Assembly (NCBI RefSeq): GCF_002979975.1
Contig: NZ_PCQD01000002.1
Location: forward strand, 476,027-540,026
Origin: Pseudomonas sp. MYb185
GTDB taxonomy: Bacteria > Pseudomonadota > Gammaproteobacteria > Pseudomonadales > Pseudomonadaceae
Direction of reading: 5' to 3'
DNA: 64,000 nucleotides
The notes beneath the pieces are model-generated. The model ran no database searches and was not told the origin of the DNA. It was given only the letters and a program-made list of their open reading frames with translations. The position numbers and the translations under genes were made by a program. Of this stretch, positions 25,912-33,288 are shown in pieces. Position 1 is the first letter of the stretch. The number at the start of each line of letters is the position of its first letter.

Positions 25912-27297
25912 TTAGCGAACGCCACCACTGGAAAGACTGGAGGGTTGGTAAAATCGCGCCGAATGCGCTTTTTCCGGTGGAGTAACCACCATCATGTTGC
26001 CACTCGCCGGTGTATACGCCTGGCGTACATAGCCACCACTGGCGAGGTCGTGGACGACAAACTCGTGAGTATTGTGTCCATGGGTTTCATAGAAAGGATA
26101 ATAATGGGTACGGGTCACTCGATATATCTTGCCTGCATCGTCATAGTTATCCGCCATGCCGACTGCATAGATATCCTCGTTCCAATAGAAAGTGCGGCGC
26201 GGATAGACGTGGCGCATGCCATCCTTCAGGGTCGCTTCAACCACCCATACCCGGTGCAATTCCCAACGAACGCAATCGGGGTTCATATGATGCGGGGTGA
26301 ACACCTGGTTCGCCGAGCATTGCGCATTATCGTGCAGTTTGAAGGTGTTATAGGGTATGAACATCTCCTTGCGCCCAACCAACTCGAAGTTGTAGCGATC
26401 CTGGGAGCCATAGAACACCTGCGTGTCATCCGTCGTGCCGATACCACCACCGGCAGGGCTGGGGGTATCGTAAGCCACGTCCGGGGACAGCTTGACTCGA
26501 CGTTGACCCGGCAGATAAGACCATGCACGACGCCCAACGTTGAGCATATCCACGTTGTCATGAATCACCAGTTTTTCACCAGCCTTGCGCGCAGGCCCCG
26601 TCCAATCGATGCGGCCGTATTCCAGCATTTCCTCGCGATTGATCGGGCTAGTGCGTCCTGGCTCATAGTGAGGAAAGGTCTGCCAATACTCGAATGCACC
26701 TGTTTCAATCACCCGCCCCCGCGAGTCAACCATGGTGGAAGTCTGAGCCGGAGATTCATAAGCATACTGGTCATACTTCAGAGTACGATTCCACATCACT
26801 TCCGAGCCGTTCTTCGGGATCGGGAAAGGCACCCCACCATAACACTCCCCAGCAAGTTGCAGACGATTCTCCGCCAGCTCACAGGTCAGGGCATTCTTCA
26901 GAGTGTTATCCAGGACGTATTGCGGATAATGGGCAGTTCGATGAGTTGGATATACATCCACACGAAAAGTCGCATACTGCCGGAGCATCTGCTTAGTACC
27001 GGCAGATAATTGGCCGGCATACTGCTCCATGTTTTCCGCCGTGATGCTGAACAGCGGCTTTTCATCAGCAAAAGGATCAGGGCGCTTACCTGGACGCGCA
27101 GGATCATAGTTGGCTGGCGGCTTTATTGGACCGGTATAGGAGGGAATGGTACCCGCCTCATTACCTTCCTGGATCGCTCCCCAGATAGTCAGTTCATTAC
27201 CCAGCCGGGTAACCTCGTCGGTGCTCAACGCTGCCATTGCACCCTGGCTCAATCCCAAAGCACCCAGTACCGCCATGTATGTCACTTTCAATTTCAT
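25912..27297 (-). CDS. DUF1329 protein, exported (copy C)
   Basis: A 461-residue protein with a signal peptide (MKLKVTYMAVLGALGLSQGA, cleavage near AMA) and the full DUF1329 pattern: IWGAIQEGNEAGTIPSYTG, PFADEKPLF, VDVYPTHRTAHYPQY, RVKLSPDVAYDTPSP, HRVWVVEATLKDGMRHVYPR and a C-terminal SGGVR. It is first in the unit that carries the Rieske system, behind the operator at 27446. AACAACAA (27315-27322) lies just upstream of the start. It shares the two-cysteine loop (CELAENRLQLAGECY) with copies A and B. Presumed part of envelope transport or sensing of the substrate. Confidence 0.9.
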   Translation of the reverse strand: MKLKVTYMAVLGALGLSQGAMAALSTDEVTRLGNELTIWGAIQEGNEAGTIPSYTGPIKPPANYDPARPGKRPDPFADEKPLFSITAENMEQYAGQLSAGTKQMLRQYATFRVDVYPTHRTAHYPQYVLDNTLKNALTCELAENRLQLAGECYGGVPFPIPKNGSEVMWNRTLKYDQYAYESPAQTSTMVDSRGRVIETGAFEYWQTFPHYEPGRTSPINREEMLEYGRIDWTGPARKAGEKLVIHDNVDMLNVGRRAWSYLPGQRRVKLSPDVAYDTPSPAGGGIGTTDDTQVFYGSQDRYNFELVGRKEMFIPYNTFKLHDNAQCSANQVFTPHHMNPDCVRWELHRVWVVEATLKDGMRHVYPRRTFYWNEDIYAVGMADNYDDAGKIYRVTRTHYYPFYETHGHNTHEFVVHDLASGGYVRQAYTPASGNMMVVTPPEKAHSARFYQPSSLSSGGVR

Positions 27298-27445
27298 AAG
27301 TCAGCCGCCTGTAATTGTTGTTTTGAAGGTGGTTAGTACGAAGGGACACGCTCCCTACGACTGCCTATTCATCATGTAAGAGTCTGGATATGCTGTGCTT
27401 CGCCACTGCCAAGTCATGCATCAGAATCATCAGCCCAAGCCCACA

Positions 27446-27467
27446 AAAAACGCCCTGATTTGTTTTA
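27446..27467. promoter_or_regulatory. Island operator copy 5 (before DUF1329-Rieske unit)
   Basis: The plus strand reads AAAAACG-N8-TGTTTTA: the left arm matches six of seven consensus bases, the right arm five of seven. It lies 149 nt upstream of the DUF1329 start at 27297 and 24 nt past the end of the cytochrome gene. No clear -35/-10 pair is seen beside it. Confidence 0.55.
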
Positions 27468-27490
27468 TATCAATGCGTTATTTACTTAAG

Positions 27491-27913
27491 TCAGTTGTCC
27501 AAAGCTCCCTGCGCTATCCATTGCTCGATCTGGATCACCACATCCTCCGGCAACGGACGTTGAGCGAACGGCATTCGTGCCCCTGTTCCGCCTTGCTCCA
27601 GATGAGTGCCCTTGATCTTGTGCAGCAGATAGCTGCTCTCGGGTTCACCGGGAGTAACCAGGGTTGCTCCAGTGGTTACCGACTCCACGCCGACAATGCT
27701 GTCATAGGCTGCTGACGGATAGAGTTTCATATTGCCTGGTTCACTACCTGTCATATGACAAGTAGCGCACTGCGTCCTCAATACCGGGACGACGGTCTGT
27801 GCAAAGCTGACAACCGTTTTTCCTTCCTTCGCTGTGGCAACAGGCTCGGCCTGTACGATACCGATCACCATTGCTGACCACGACACCGACAGGCAGGCTG
27901 CAAGCCGCTTCAT
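27491..27913 (-). CDS. Periplasmic c-type cytochrome
   Basis: A 140-residue protein with a signal peptide (MKRLAACLSVSWSAMVIGIV, cleavage after QA) and one haem-c motif CATCH (C49, C52, H53). A Met in MPFAQRPLP could be the distal ligand. The spacing and the PGEPESSYLLHKIKG and EQGGTGARMPF segments resemble planctomycete-type cytochrome c domains fused to or paired with dehydrogenases. Its ATG overlaps the stop of the Tat-exported FAD dehydrogenase by 4 nt (ATGA). The obvious role is electron acceptor for that flavoprotein in the periplasm. Confidence 0.87.
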   Translation of the reverse strand: MKRLAACLSVSWSAMVIGIVQAEPVATAKEGKTVVSFAQTVVPVLRTQCATCHMTGSEPGNMKLYPSAAYDSIVGVESVTTGATLVTPGEPESSYLLHKIKGTHLEQGGTGARMPFAQRPLPEDVVIQIEQWIAQGALDN

Positions 27914-29679
27914 GCTTCTCCTCCTGTTACATGAGTACCCGCCAGCCAGGCGAAGGTCATAGCTACGCCAATGGTGCCGCCAGCACCTACATAGGCAGGC
28001 CCAACGGGAGAAGCTACGCAGTTCCCCGCCCCATACAGTCCCTTGATTGGCTGTCCGTCAGCAGCCAGAACCTGGCCATGTTCGTTGATCTCCGGACCAC
28101 CACTGGTGTCCAGCGCACCCGGAGCCAGAATGACGGCATACAGGGTGCTGTCATCAATCGGATGCATGGTGGAGTTCGGATGGCTGTTGGAGGGGAAATC
28201 ACTCCCTTCGCGCACGGGCGAGAAAACCTTCTGCCATATCTGATCGTACTCGTGCAGACCGCGATCGAAGTCCTCGTCCCGTCCCGCTTTTGCGAAGCCG
28301 TTATAACGCTGGATGGTAGCGTCCAGGTTAGCTTCGAAATCATCGCCCAGTGTGTAGTTACCCATCTTTCCGGCCAGGGCCTGCAGCCGCTGACGAATCT
28401 GCTGACCCAGTCCCTGCGCGCCCTTACCCTCGATCAACCACGCGGACTCACGCTTGTCCAGAGGAATGGGCAAAGCACCGCCGTTGCGCTGCAGAGTACG
28501 CTCGTCAAATACCATGAACATGAATAGATTCGGATATTCCGCATTCACCGGATCAAAGGTGAAGTGAGCCCGGGTCCGGTCATTGTAATTGCGCTTTTCG
28601 TTGACACAGCGCTTACCGTACTTGTTGACATGAATCATGGAATCGCCTGGTGCGAATACCACACCATGAGCGACAGCTCGGTTCTGCAAAGCCTCCTCGA
28701 GTACTACCGGTGTGCGCCAGGCAGTATCCAGTCGCCCCATGCGTGCGCCCAGCTGTTGGGCCATGCCGATGAAGTCCCCGGTTGAGCCAACCGCCGCACA
28801 CGAGCCGTACAGGCCAGGGCTCTGGTGACGCTGGATCAGATCGGTATTGTGTGCGTAGCCACCACTCCCGAAAATGACACCCTTGTTGGCCTTGATATTG
28901 ATGCGCTTACCGGCGTGACTGACCACCAGCCCCACAACCCGTTCCCCATCGAAGATGATTTCTTCTGCCTTGTGCTCAAGCATGATGGGAACCCCAGCGT
29001 TGCGCAGCCAGGTTTCAAGCTGATAGGCGAGGCTGCTGCCGCCACTGTATGGTCCGGCGCCTACCGCCGGCTCCAGTGCCCGGCCCTTGTTCAACTTGTT
29101 CTCTGCCAGATGCTCGCCATAATCTGGGGGAGTGATTTCCAACTCCCACAGTTGAAACGGGCGAAAAGTCATGGCCTCGACCTTGGCCATCCAGTCCACC
29201 ATGCGAGTGCCGTTATCGTAGAAGGTCTCGATCATCCGATAGTCATGTTCGCTCAGCCCCAATGTCGGACTGTTGGCGGCATAGCGCTCGGGATAGGCAT
29301 AACGTGCTATGTATTTCAGGCAATCGGCCTTGTCATCCTTCAGACCGGCCTCCACCAGGAACTGATTGTTGGGAATCCAGGTGATGCCGCCGGACTTGCC
29401 GGTGGTGCCGCCAGCCATGGGCATCTTCTCCAACACAATCACCTTTGCTCCCCGCGAGGCTGCCGTTACTGCCGCAGTGCAGGAAGCCGAACCCGTGCCA
29501 ACACAGATCACATCGGTTTCCAGATCCCACCGCACCTCCTTTCCGGCAGAGTTCGCTGCCATCGACATACCCGGCACACCCAGGGTAGCTGCGGCACCGG
29601 CTGCCATACCCGCACCGGCAAGCAATTTGCGACGAGAGAGGGAGATGGATAGATCCGGCTTGTCTTCTTTATCGCTCAT
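27910..29679 (-). CDS. Tat-exported KstD-like FAD dehydrogenase
   Basis: A 589-residue flavoprotein. Residues 15-20 read SRRKLL, followed by a hydrophobic Ala/Gly-rich stretch and SMAANSAG, a twin-arginine signal. The FAD fold follows (ETDVICVGTGSASC, LEKMPMAGGTTGKSGG) and the family C-terminus (GLYGAGNCVASPVGPAYVGAGGTIGVA). This is the KstD/fumarate-reductase group; known 3-ketosteroid dehydrogenases are cytoplasmic and hand electrons to quinone or dyes, so export is unusual. The coupled cytochrome c gene suggests a periplasmic two-protein dehydrogenase. AACAATAA overlaps the start codon (29679-29686). It is the third gene of the unit DUF1302-SnoaL-FAD-cytochrome. Confidence 0.9.
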   Translation of the reverse strand: MSDKEDKPDLSISLSRRKLLAGAGMAAGAAATLGVPGMSMAANSAGKEVRWDLETDVICVGTGSASCTAAVTAASRGAKVIVLEKMPMAGGTTGKSGGITWIPNNQFLVEAGLKDDKADCLKYIARYAYPERYAANSPTLGLSEHDYRMIETFYDNGTRMVDWMAKVEAMTFRPFQLWELEITPPDYGEHLAENKLNKGRALEPAVGAGPYSGGSSLAYQLETWLRNAGVPIMLEHKAEEIIFDGERVVGLVVSHAGKRINIKANKGVIFGSGGYAHNTDLIQRHQSPGLYGSCAAVGSTGDFIGMAQQLGARMGRLDTAWRTPVVLEEALQNRAVAHGVVFAPGDSMIHVNKYGKRCVNEKRNYNDRTRAHFTFDPVNAEYPNLFMFMVFDERTLQRNGGALPIPLDKRESAWLIEGKGAQGLGQQIRQRLQALAGKMGNYTLGDDFEANLDATIQRYNGFAKAGRDEDFDRGLHEYDQIWQKVFSPVREGSDFPSNSHPNSTMHPIDDSTLYAVILAPGALDTSGGPEINEHGQVLAADGQPIKGLYGAGNCVASPVGPAYVGAGGTIGVAMTFAWLAGTHVTGGEA

Positions 29680-29741
29680 TATTGTTCTACCTGTAGCTGA
29701 TACTGCACCTATACGCCGTAGCCAGCAAAGATCAGATATAC

Positions 29742-30194
29742 CTATTCGAAGCTGGGGATGTCTTTAGTCGGTGGCATTAAATAGGGCTCAGAAAAGTGTT
29801 TTATTTTCCAGCCCTTGTTAGTTCTTAGACAGTGATATTGATGCTTGGCATACACCAGGATGTCGCTGCCATCCTTGGCTACGCCAACGGCATAGACATA
29901 ACTCTGGCATTCAGCTTCATCACCTTCCAATCGATTAATTCTGAAATTGGTGCTGTAATGCGCATTGCATTCGGTGGCAGCCAGTACACTAACGAAGAAT
30001 TCATGGATATCATTTCGCCCTGTTATCACAGGCAACCCAAGACCCGACAAGTCCAATACTGCATCATCGACAAAACAATCAACAATGGCATCTACGCTCT
30101 TTGCTTCATCAATGTGGATGCAATATGAGTGAATTAAATCCTGCAATGCCAGCCGGTCCTCAACTTTCTGTATCCTGCTTTCAAGACTTGACAT
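29742..30194 (-). CDS. SnoaL/NTF2-fold protein
   Basis: A 150-residue single-domain protein with the SnoaL pattern (RIQKVEDRLALQDLIHSYCIHIDEA, FVDDAVLDLSGLGLPVITGRNDI, AHYSTNFRINRLEGDEAECQSYV, KGWKIKHFSEPY). The family contains isomerases, dehydratases and accessory proteins. It is more distant from the other two SnoaL proteins here than they are from each other. It lies between the DUF1302 gene and the exported dehydrogenase, 62 nt before the latter. It has no signal peptide, so it is cytoplasmic. Confidence 0.8.
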   Translation of the reverse strand: MSSLESRIQKVEDRLALQDLIHSYCIHIDEAKSVDAIVDCFVDDAVLDLSGLGLPVITGRNDIHEFFVSVLAATECNAHYSTNFRINRLEGDEAECQSYVYAVGVAKDGSDILVYAKHQYHCLRTNKGWKIKHFSEPYLMPPTKDIPSFE

Positions 30195-30222
30195 TTAGCT
30201 GTCCTTCTATCGATTCAGCACG

Positions 30223-30257
30223 GCCGAGAGCACCGAATATTCATCGGGGCTCTCGGC
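30223..30257 (-). terminator. Strong hairpin downstream of DUF1302
   Basis: A 9-bp perfect inverted repeat (GCCGAGAGC and GCTCTCGGC) encloses a nested CCGA/TCGG pair, 12 nt after the DUF1302 stop. There is no T run, so it may act as an mRNA stabiliser that separates the abundant outer-membrane protein from the enzymes downstream rather than a true terminator. Confidence 0.5.
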
Positions 30258-30268
30258 TACCGATATGG

Positions 30269-31945
30269 TTAGAACGCGGTTTTGAAGGTTAGCGACAACC
30301 AGCCGCGATCATGCAAGATACCGCTGCCACTGGTGCCTTCCCACACCACACCCTCAACTCCCGGAGTGCCGGCAAGAGGGTTAGGACCTTTGGTGTATTC
30401 GCCGAAGTAATCGTTGTAAGCCAAATCGATTTCATACTTTGAATGAATATCGAGACCAACGCCGACACTCCATGAGCCGCCATTTTCTGCCGTGCCCAGC
30501 GGGGTTGGAGAGTTACCCTTGATACCCTGGCCGTAGTTGATTGGCGCCGTCATGTCGATACCGGGGAATACCTGATACCAGGTCGGTACAAAGGAAAGCT
30601 GGAAACCCAATGCGTCATCGGTAGCACAACCACCTTTCTTACCGCCATCACACCCCGCGTACTTACCGCTCTTGTGGTTGAAGAACTGGCGAGTAGAAGA
30701 TTTAACGCTATCGAGCCTGTTGTAGGTCATCTCGGCCGACAGACTGGCAGAGTCAAACAAGGGTGTCTGTCCAAAAAAAGCAACGATATTCACCAGACCA
30801 TGCCAAGTATCACCAATCGCCAAGCCCGCACCGTTACTGGCCAACGCAGTACCCTCTCGGCGAGAGATTTCTGCTCCCAGCGAGATAGCACCGACCAGAC
30901 GGGAGTAGCTGATACCGTACAGCTTCACATCCTCGGCGTAGGCGTTGTACATATAAGACCCATCTGGTGCCAGGGTCATCATCGGGTTGCGATCATCAAA
31001 CTCGCGATAGTACAGACCGATGGTACCGTCCAGCAGCTCGGAGCGGATATGGCTATTGATACCCCAGCTGCCGCGATCATCCGGCTTCTTGCCGAAGCCA
31101 TGATCACGATCACCGACAACCGGCAGGCCAAGATAGTTAGTACCGCCGAGGAAACTCAGATCAGCCCCACCCAGATAGGTACCGCCTTCGGGCATGCGGT
31201 GAGGGTCCCATTCAAGGTAGTAGTTGGCAGCGACCGAGATATTGTCACTCAGCTGGGCAGACGCGGAAATCTGGTTTTGCGGCAGAAACAACTCCTTGGC
31301 TTCTACGCCCGGAGTGGAGGTAGCCTTACGGATGTCCAGCGGACCCTGACCATAGGCGATACCGTTACCAAAGGTGAATAGCGACTCACCCCAATATACG
31401 TTATGCCGACCGGCACGGATATTCACCGGCACATTCCCCATATCCAAACGGGTAAACACAAAGGCATCAAGGATCTCGCCGGAACGCTTGTACCAACGTT
31501 CCACCTTTCCGGTAAACCGATTGTTCGGATAGGCAGTCCCCAAACCAGCTGCCTGATAGGCCGGGTTACCCTCTACTTTGTCGTCATAGGCAAAGTCGTT
31601 CCACGCGGCGGCGGATACACGGAAGCCGTGATCCATCTTGTACACCATGTCGAATTCACTAAGCAGGTCGACCCGATTGGTCACCACATCACCCCGGTCC
31701 CAGCCATGGTTGGTAGCCTGGGATTGCCAGTTGTCTCCCAGACGGTCGTCACGACCTTCCATACGCCAACCAATGTTGTATTTCAGGGTGTTATCCCAGC
31801 GCATCCGGATATCCGGGTTACCGGTGTCGATACTGAATGCCATTGCCTGCCAGCTACTGGCTGCCAGACCAGCAGCCATGACGCCGGCAGCCACACGGGA
31901 CAAGGCAATTCGGTTACGGCGATTATTGTTTTTATCTACGCTCAT
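30269..31945 (-). CDS. DUF1302 outer-membrane protein
   Basis: A 558-residue protein with a signal peptide (basic start RRNRIALSRVAAG, cleavage after AMA) and alternating beta-strand sequence throughout, ending in WLSLTFKTAF with the C-terminal Phe that marks barrels inserted by BAM. The DUF1302 landmarks include RWDNTLKYNIGWR, VSAAAWNDFAYDD and RAGRHNVYWGESLFTFGNGI. DUF1302 proteins are presumed porins or channels for hydrophobic compounds and pair with DUF1329. This is the only DUF1302 gene against four DUF1329-type genes. GGAG precedes the ATG, and AACAATAA (31923-31930) lies within codons 6-8. First gene after the operator at 31990. Confidence 0.9.
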   Translation of the reverse strand: MSVDKNNNRRNRIALSRVAAGVMAAGLAASSWQAMAFSIDTGNPDIRMRWDNTLKYNIGWRMEGRDDRLGDNWQSQATNHGWDRGDVVTNRVDLLSEFDMVYKMDHGFRVSAAAWNDFAYDDKVEGNPAYQAAGLGTAYPNNRFTGKVERWYKRSGEILDAFVFTRLDMGNVPVNIRAGRHNVYWGESLFTFGNGIAYGQGPLDIRKATSTPGVEAKELFLPQNQISASAQLSDNISVAANYYLEWDPHRMPEGGTYLGGADLSFLGGTNYLGLPVVGDRDHGFGKKPDDRGSWGINSHIRSELLDGTIGLYYREFDDRNPMMTLAPDGSYMYNAYAEDVKLYGISYSRLVGAISLGAEISRREGTALASNGAGLAIGDTWHGLVNIVAFFGQTPLFDSASLSAEMTYNRLDSVKSSTRQFFNHKSGKYAGCDGGKKGGCATDDALGFQLSFVPTWYQVFPGIDMTAPINYGQGIKGNSPTPLGTAENGGSWSVGVGLDIHSKYEIDLAYNDYFGEYTKGPNPLAGTPGVEGVVWEGTSGSGILHDRGWLSLTFKTAF

Positions 31946-31989
31946 TTCATGCTCCAGAGGGTTGCTTGAGAGCCGTTATCGGCCCATAT

Positions 31990-32011
31990 AAAAACCGATC
32001 AGATCGTTTTT
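31990..32011. promoter_or_regulatory. Island operator copy 6 (before DUF1302 unit)
   Basis: The plus strand reads AAAAACC-N8-CGTTTTT with the inner bases GATC-AGATC making it nearly a continuous palindrome. It lies 45 nt upstream of the DUF1302 start. The flank upstream of it on the minus strand is AT-rich (TAATAATAAA) but lacks a good -35 box. Confidence 0.75.
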
Positions 32012-32090
32012 TATTATTACTTGTAAATAGCAGAAAACTCGTTCGTCCACACAGTTTTCATACTGGGGTAAGATTGATTCCTCTTCATTT

Positions 32091-32888
32091 CTACGAGTGT
32101 GCGGCACGCTCAACCGCCGCATTGATTTCACTTTGCAGCGGGTTGGCCCGCAGCGTCAGACCACCATTGACCTGCAGGTTCTGCCCGGTCATGAAACACG
32201 CGTCACTGGCCAGCCAAACCGCCGCCGCAGCAATATCCTCGGAGGTACCGATACGACCCAACGGGTAGCCCTTGATAAATGCATCGAACAGACCAGGCAC
32301 CTTACTGGCCTCGGCTGTCATTGGTGTATCGGTCAGGCCTGGAGAAATGCTGTTGGCGCGGATTCCCCGCTCGCCAAATTCGTTGGCCACACATCGCACA
32401 ACATGATCGATACCCGCCTTGGTTCCCATATAGGCGGCATGATTCTCGAACATGATGGATGCGGTGGCAGAGCTGATCTGGATGATGGAGCCACCCGACC
32501 GCATCGCGTTAACAGCTGCTTGCAGGAACATGAAGGGGCCTTTGAACTGCAGGTCCTGCATGCGATTCAGCTCATCTTCGGTAGTTTCCAGAAAGGGTTT
32601 CAGCAGCCCCCAACCAGTAGCGTTTACAGCGATATCCACCTTACCGTAGCGCTCAAGCGCAACTGCAAACAGCTCATTTATCTGCTGCTGGTCGGTAATG
32701 TCACACAGCGACCAGGAACCATTGATAGCGCCAGCAAAACGCCGAAGCTCCTCAGCATGCCGACCAGCTACCAGAACCTGAGCACCGGCATCAACCATAT
32801 AGCGCGCAATAACCTGACCCATGTTGTTATTGCCAGCCGCGCCTATTATCACAGCCACCTTGTCTTTCAAGACATTACTTTTGCTCAT
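32091..32888 (-). CDS. SDR-family oxidoreductase, divergent cofactor loop
   Basis: A 265-residue SDR with the loop IGAAGNNNMGQVIA, NATGWG in place of NNAG, SSATASIM and the active site YMGTK. It is a paralogue of the protein at 17946 over its whole length. The ATG at 32888 (MSKSNVLKDKVAV) overlaps the stop of the mini-DUF1329 gene by 4 nt (ATGA), which sets the start and shows coupled translation. Second and last gene of the unit behind the operator at 33263. Substrate unknown. Confidence 0.88.
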   Translation of the reverse strand: MSKSNVLKDKVAVIIGAAGNNNMGQVIARYMVDAGAQVLVAGRHAEELRRFAGAINGSWSLCDITDQQQINELFAVALERYGKVDIAVNATGWGLLKPFLETTEDELNRMQDLQFKGPFMFLQAAVNAMRSGGSIIQISSATASIMFENHAAYMGTKAGIDHVVRCVANEFGERGIRANSISPGLTDTPMTAEASKVPGLFDAFIKGYPLGRIGTSEDIAAAAVWLASDACFMTGQNLQVNGGLTLRANPLQSEINAAVERAAHS

Positions 32889-33220
32889 TGCATGTACTCC
32901 AACATTCCTTGGATGGATGCCACTGGCCGATATAGCTTCAGGGGCTCCCCCTCCCACCAGGCACATTGCCCGGTGGGACAAGTCTGCCCGACATAGGCAG
33001 CCGCAGAGCTGTCCAGCGGCGAGGAAGCGGGATTCACGCTGGAATCAACTGCTGAATTGCTTGAAGGTGGAGTGCTGCCGCCAGCGTAGGCGGGAATGGT
33101 ACCGGTGGGGTTTCCGGTAAGCTCGGCGCCCCAGGAGGTATATTTTTCCGGGGTATGGATCGCTTGGGCAGCGATCAACAAGGCCGTCAATGTCAATATA
33201 AGTCCTGGACCATTGCTCAT
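32885..33220 (-). CDS. Mini-DUF1329: exported 111-residue protein
   Basis: A 111-residue protein that begins MSNGPGLILTLTALLIAAQA, a signal-peptide-like stretch, then YTSWGAELTGNPTGTIPAYAGG, which is the N-terminal signature of DUF1329 proteins. After that it departs: a Ser/Pro-rich linker (TPPSSNSAVDSSVNPASS), a CPTGQC cysteine pair and a basic/aromatic end. The remaining 350 residues of the family are absent, and no family sequence is seen downstream because the SDR starts at once. AAGGA precedes the ATG at 33220. Signs of life: own promoter and operator, ribosome site and ATGA coupling. It could be a truncated relic kept for coupling, or a dedicated periplasmic peptide. Confidence 0.75.
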   Translation of the reverse strand: MSNGPGLILTLTALLIAAQAIHTPEKYTSWGAELTGNPTGTIPAYAGGSTPPSSNSAVDSSVNPASSPLDSSAAAYVGQTCPTGQCAWWEGEPLKLYRPVASIQGMLEYMQ

Positions 33221-33262
33221 GACCATTCCTTCTTTTTCATTTTTATTCTGGCCAGTCAATTT

Positions 33263-33284
33263 AAAAACCAACTGGAACGTTTTT
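33263..33284. promoter_or_regulatory. Island operator copy 7 (before mini-DUF1329-SDR unit)
   Basis: The plus strand reads AAAAACC-N8-CGTTTTT, 43 nt upstream of the mini-DUF1329 start and 4 bp downstream of the -10 box at 33289. Both operator and upstream flank closely match copy 1 at 9466. Confidence 0.75.
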
Positions 33285-33288
33285 ATTT

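Noticed and set aside
18944..30257. Calling the hairpins at 18944 and 30223 proven rho-independent terminators
   Set aside because: Neither has a T run; they are listed as terminator-like with modest confidence only.
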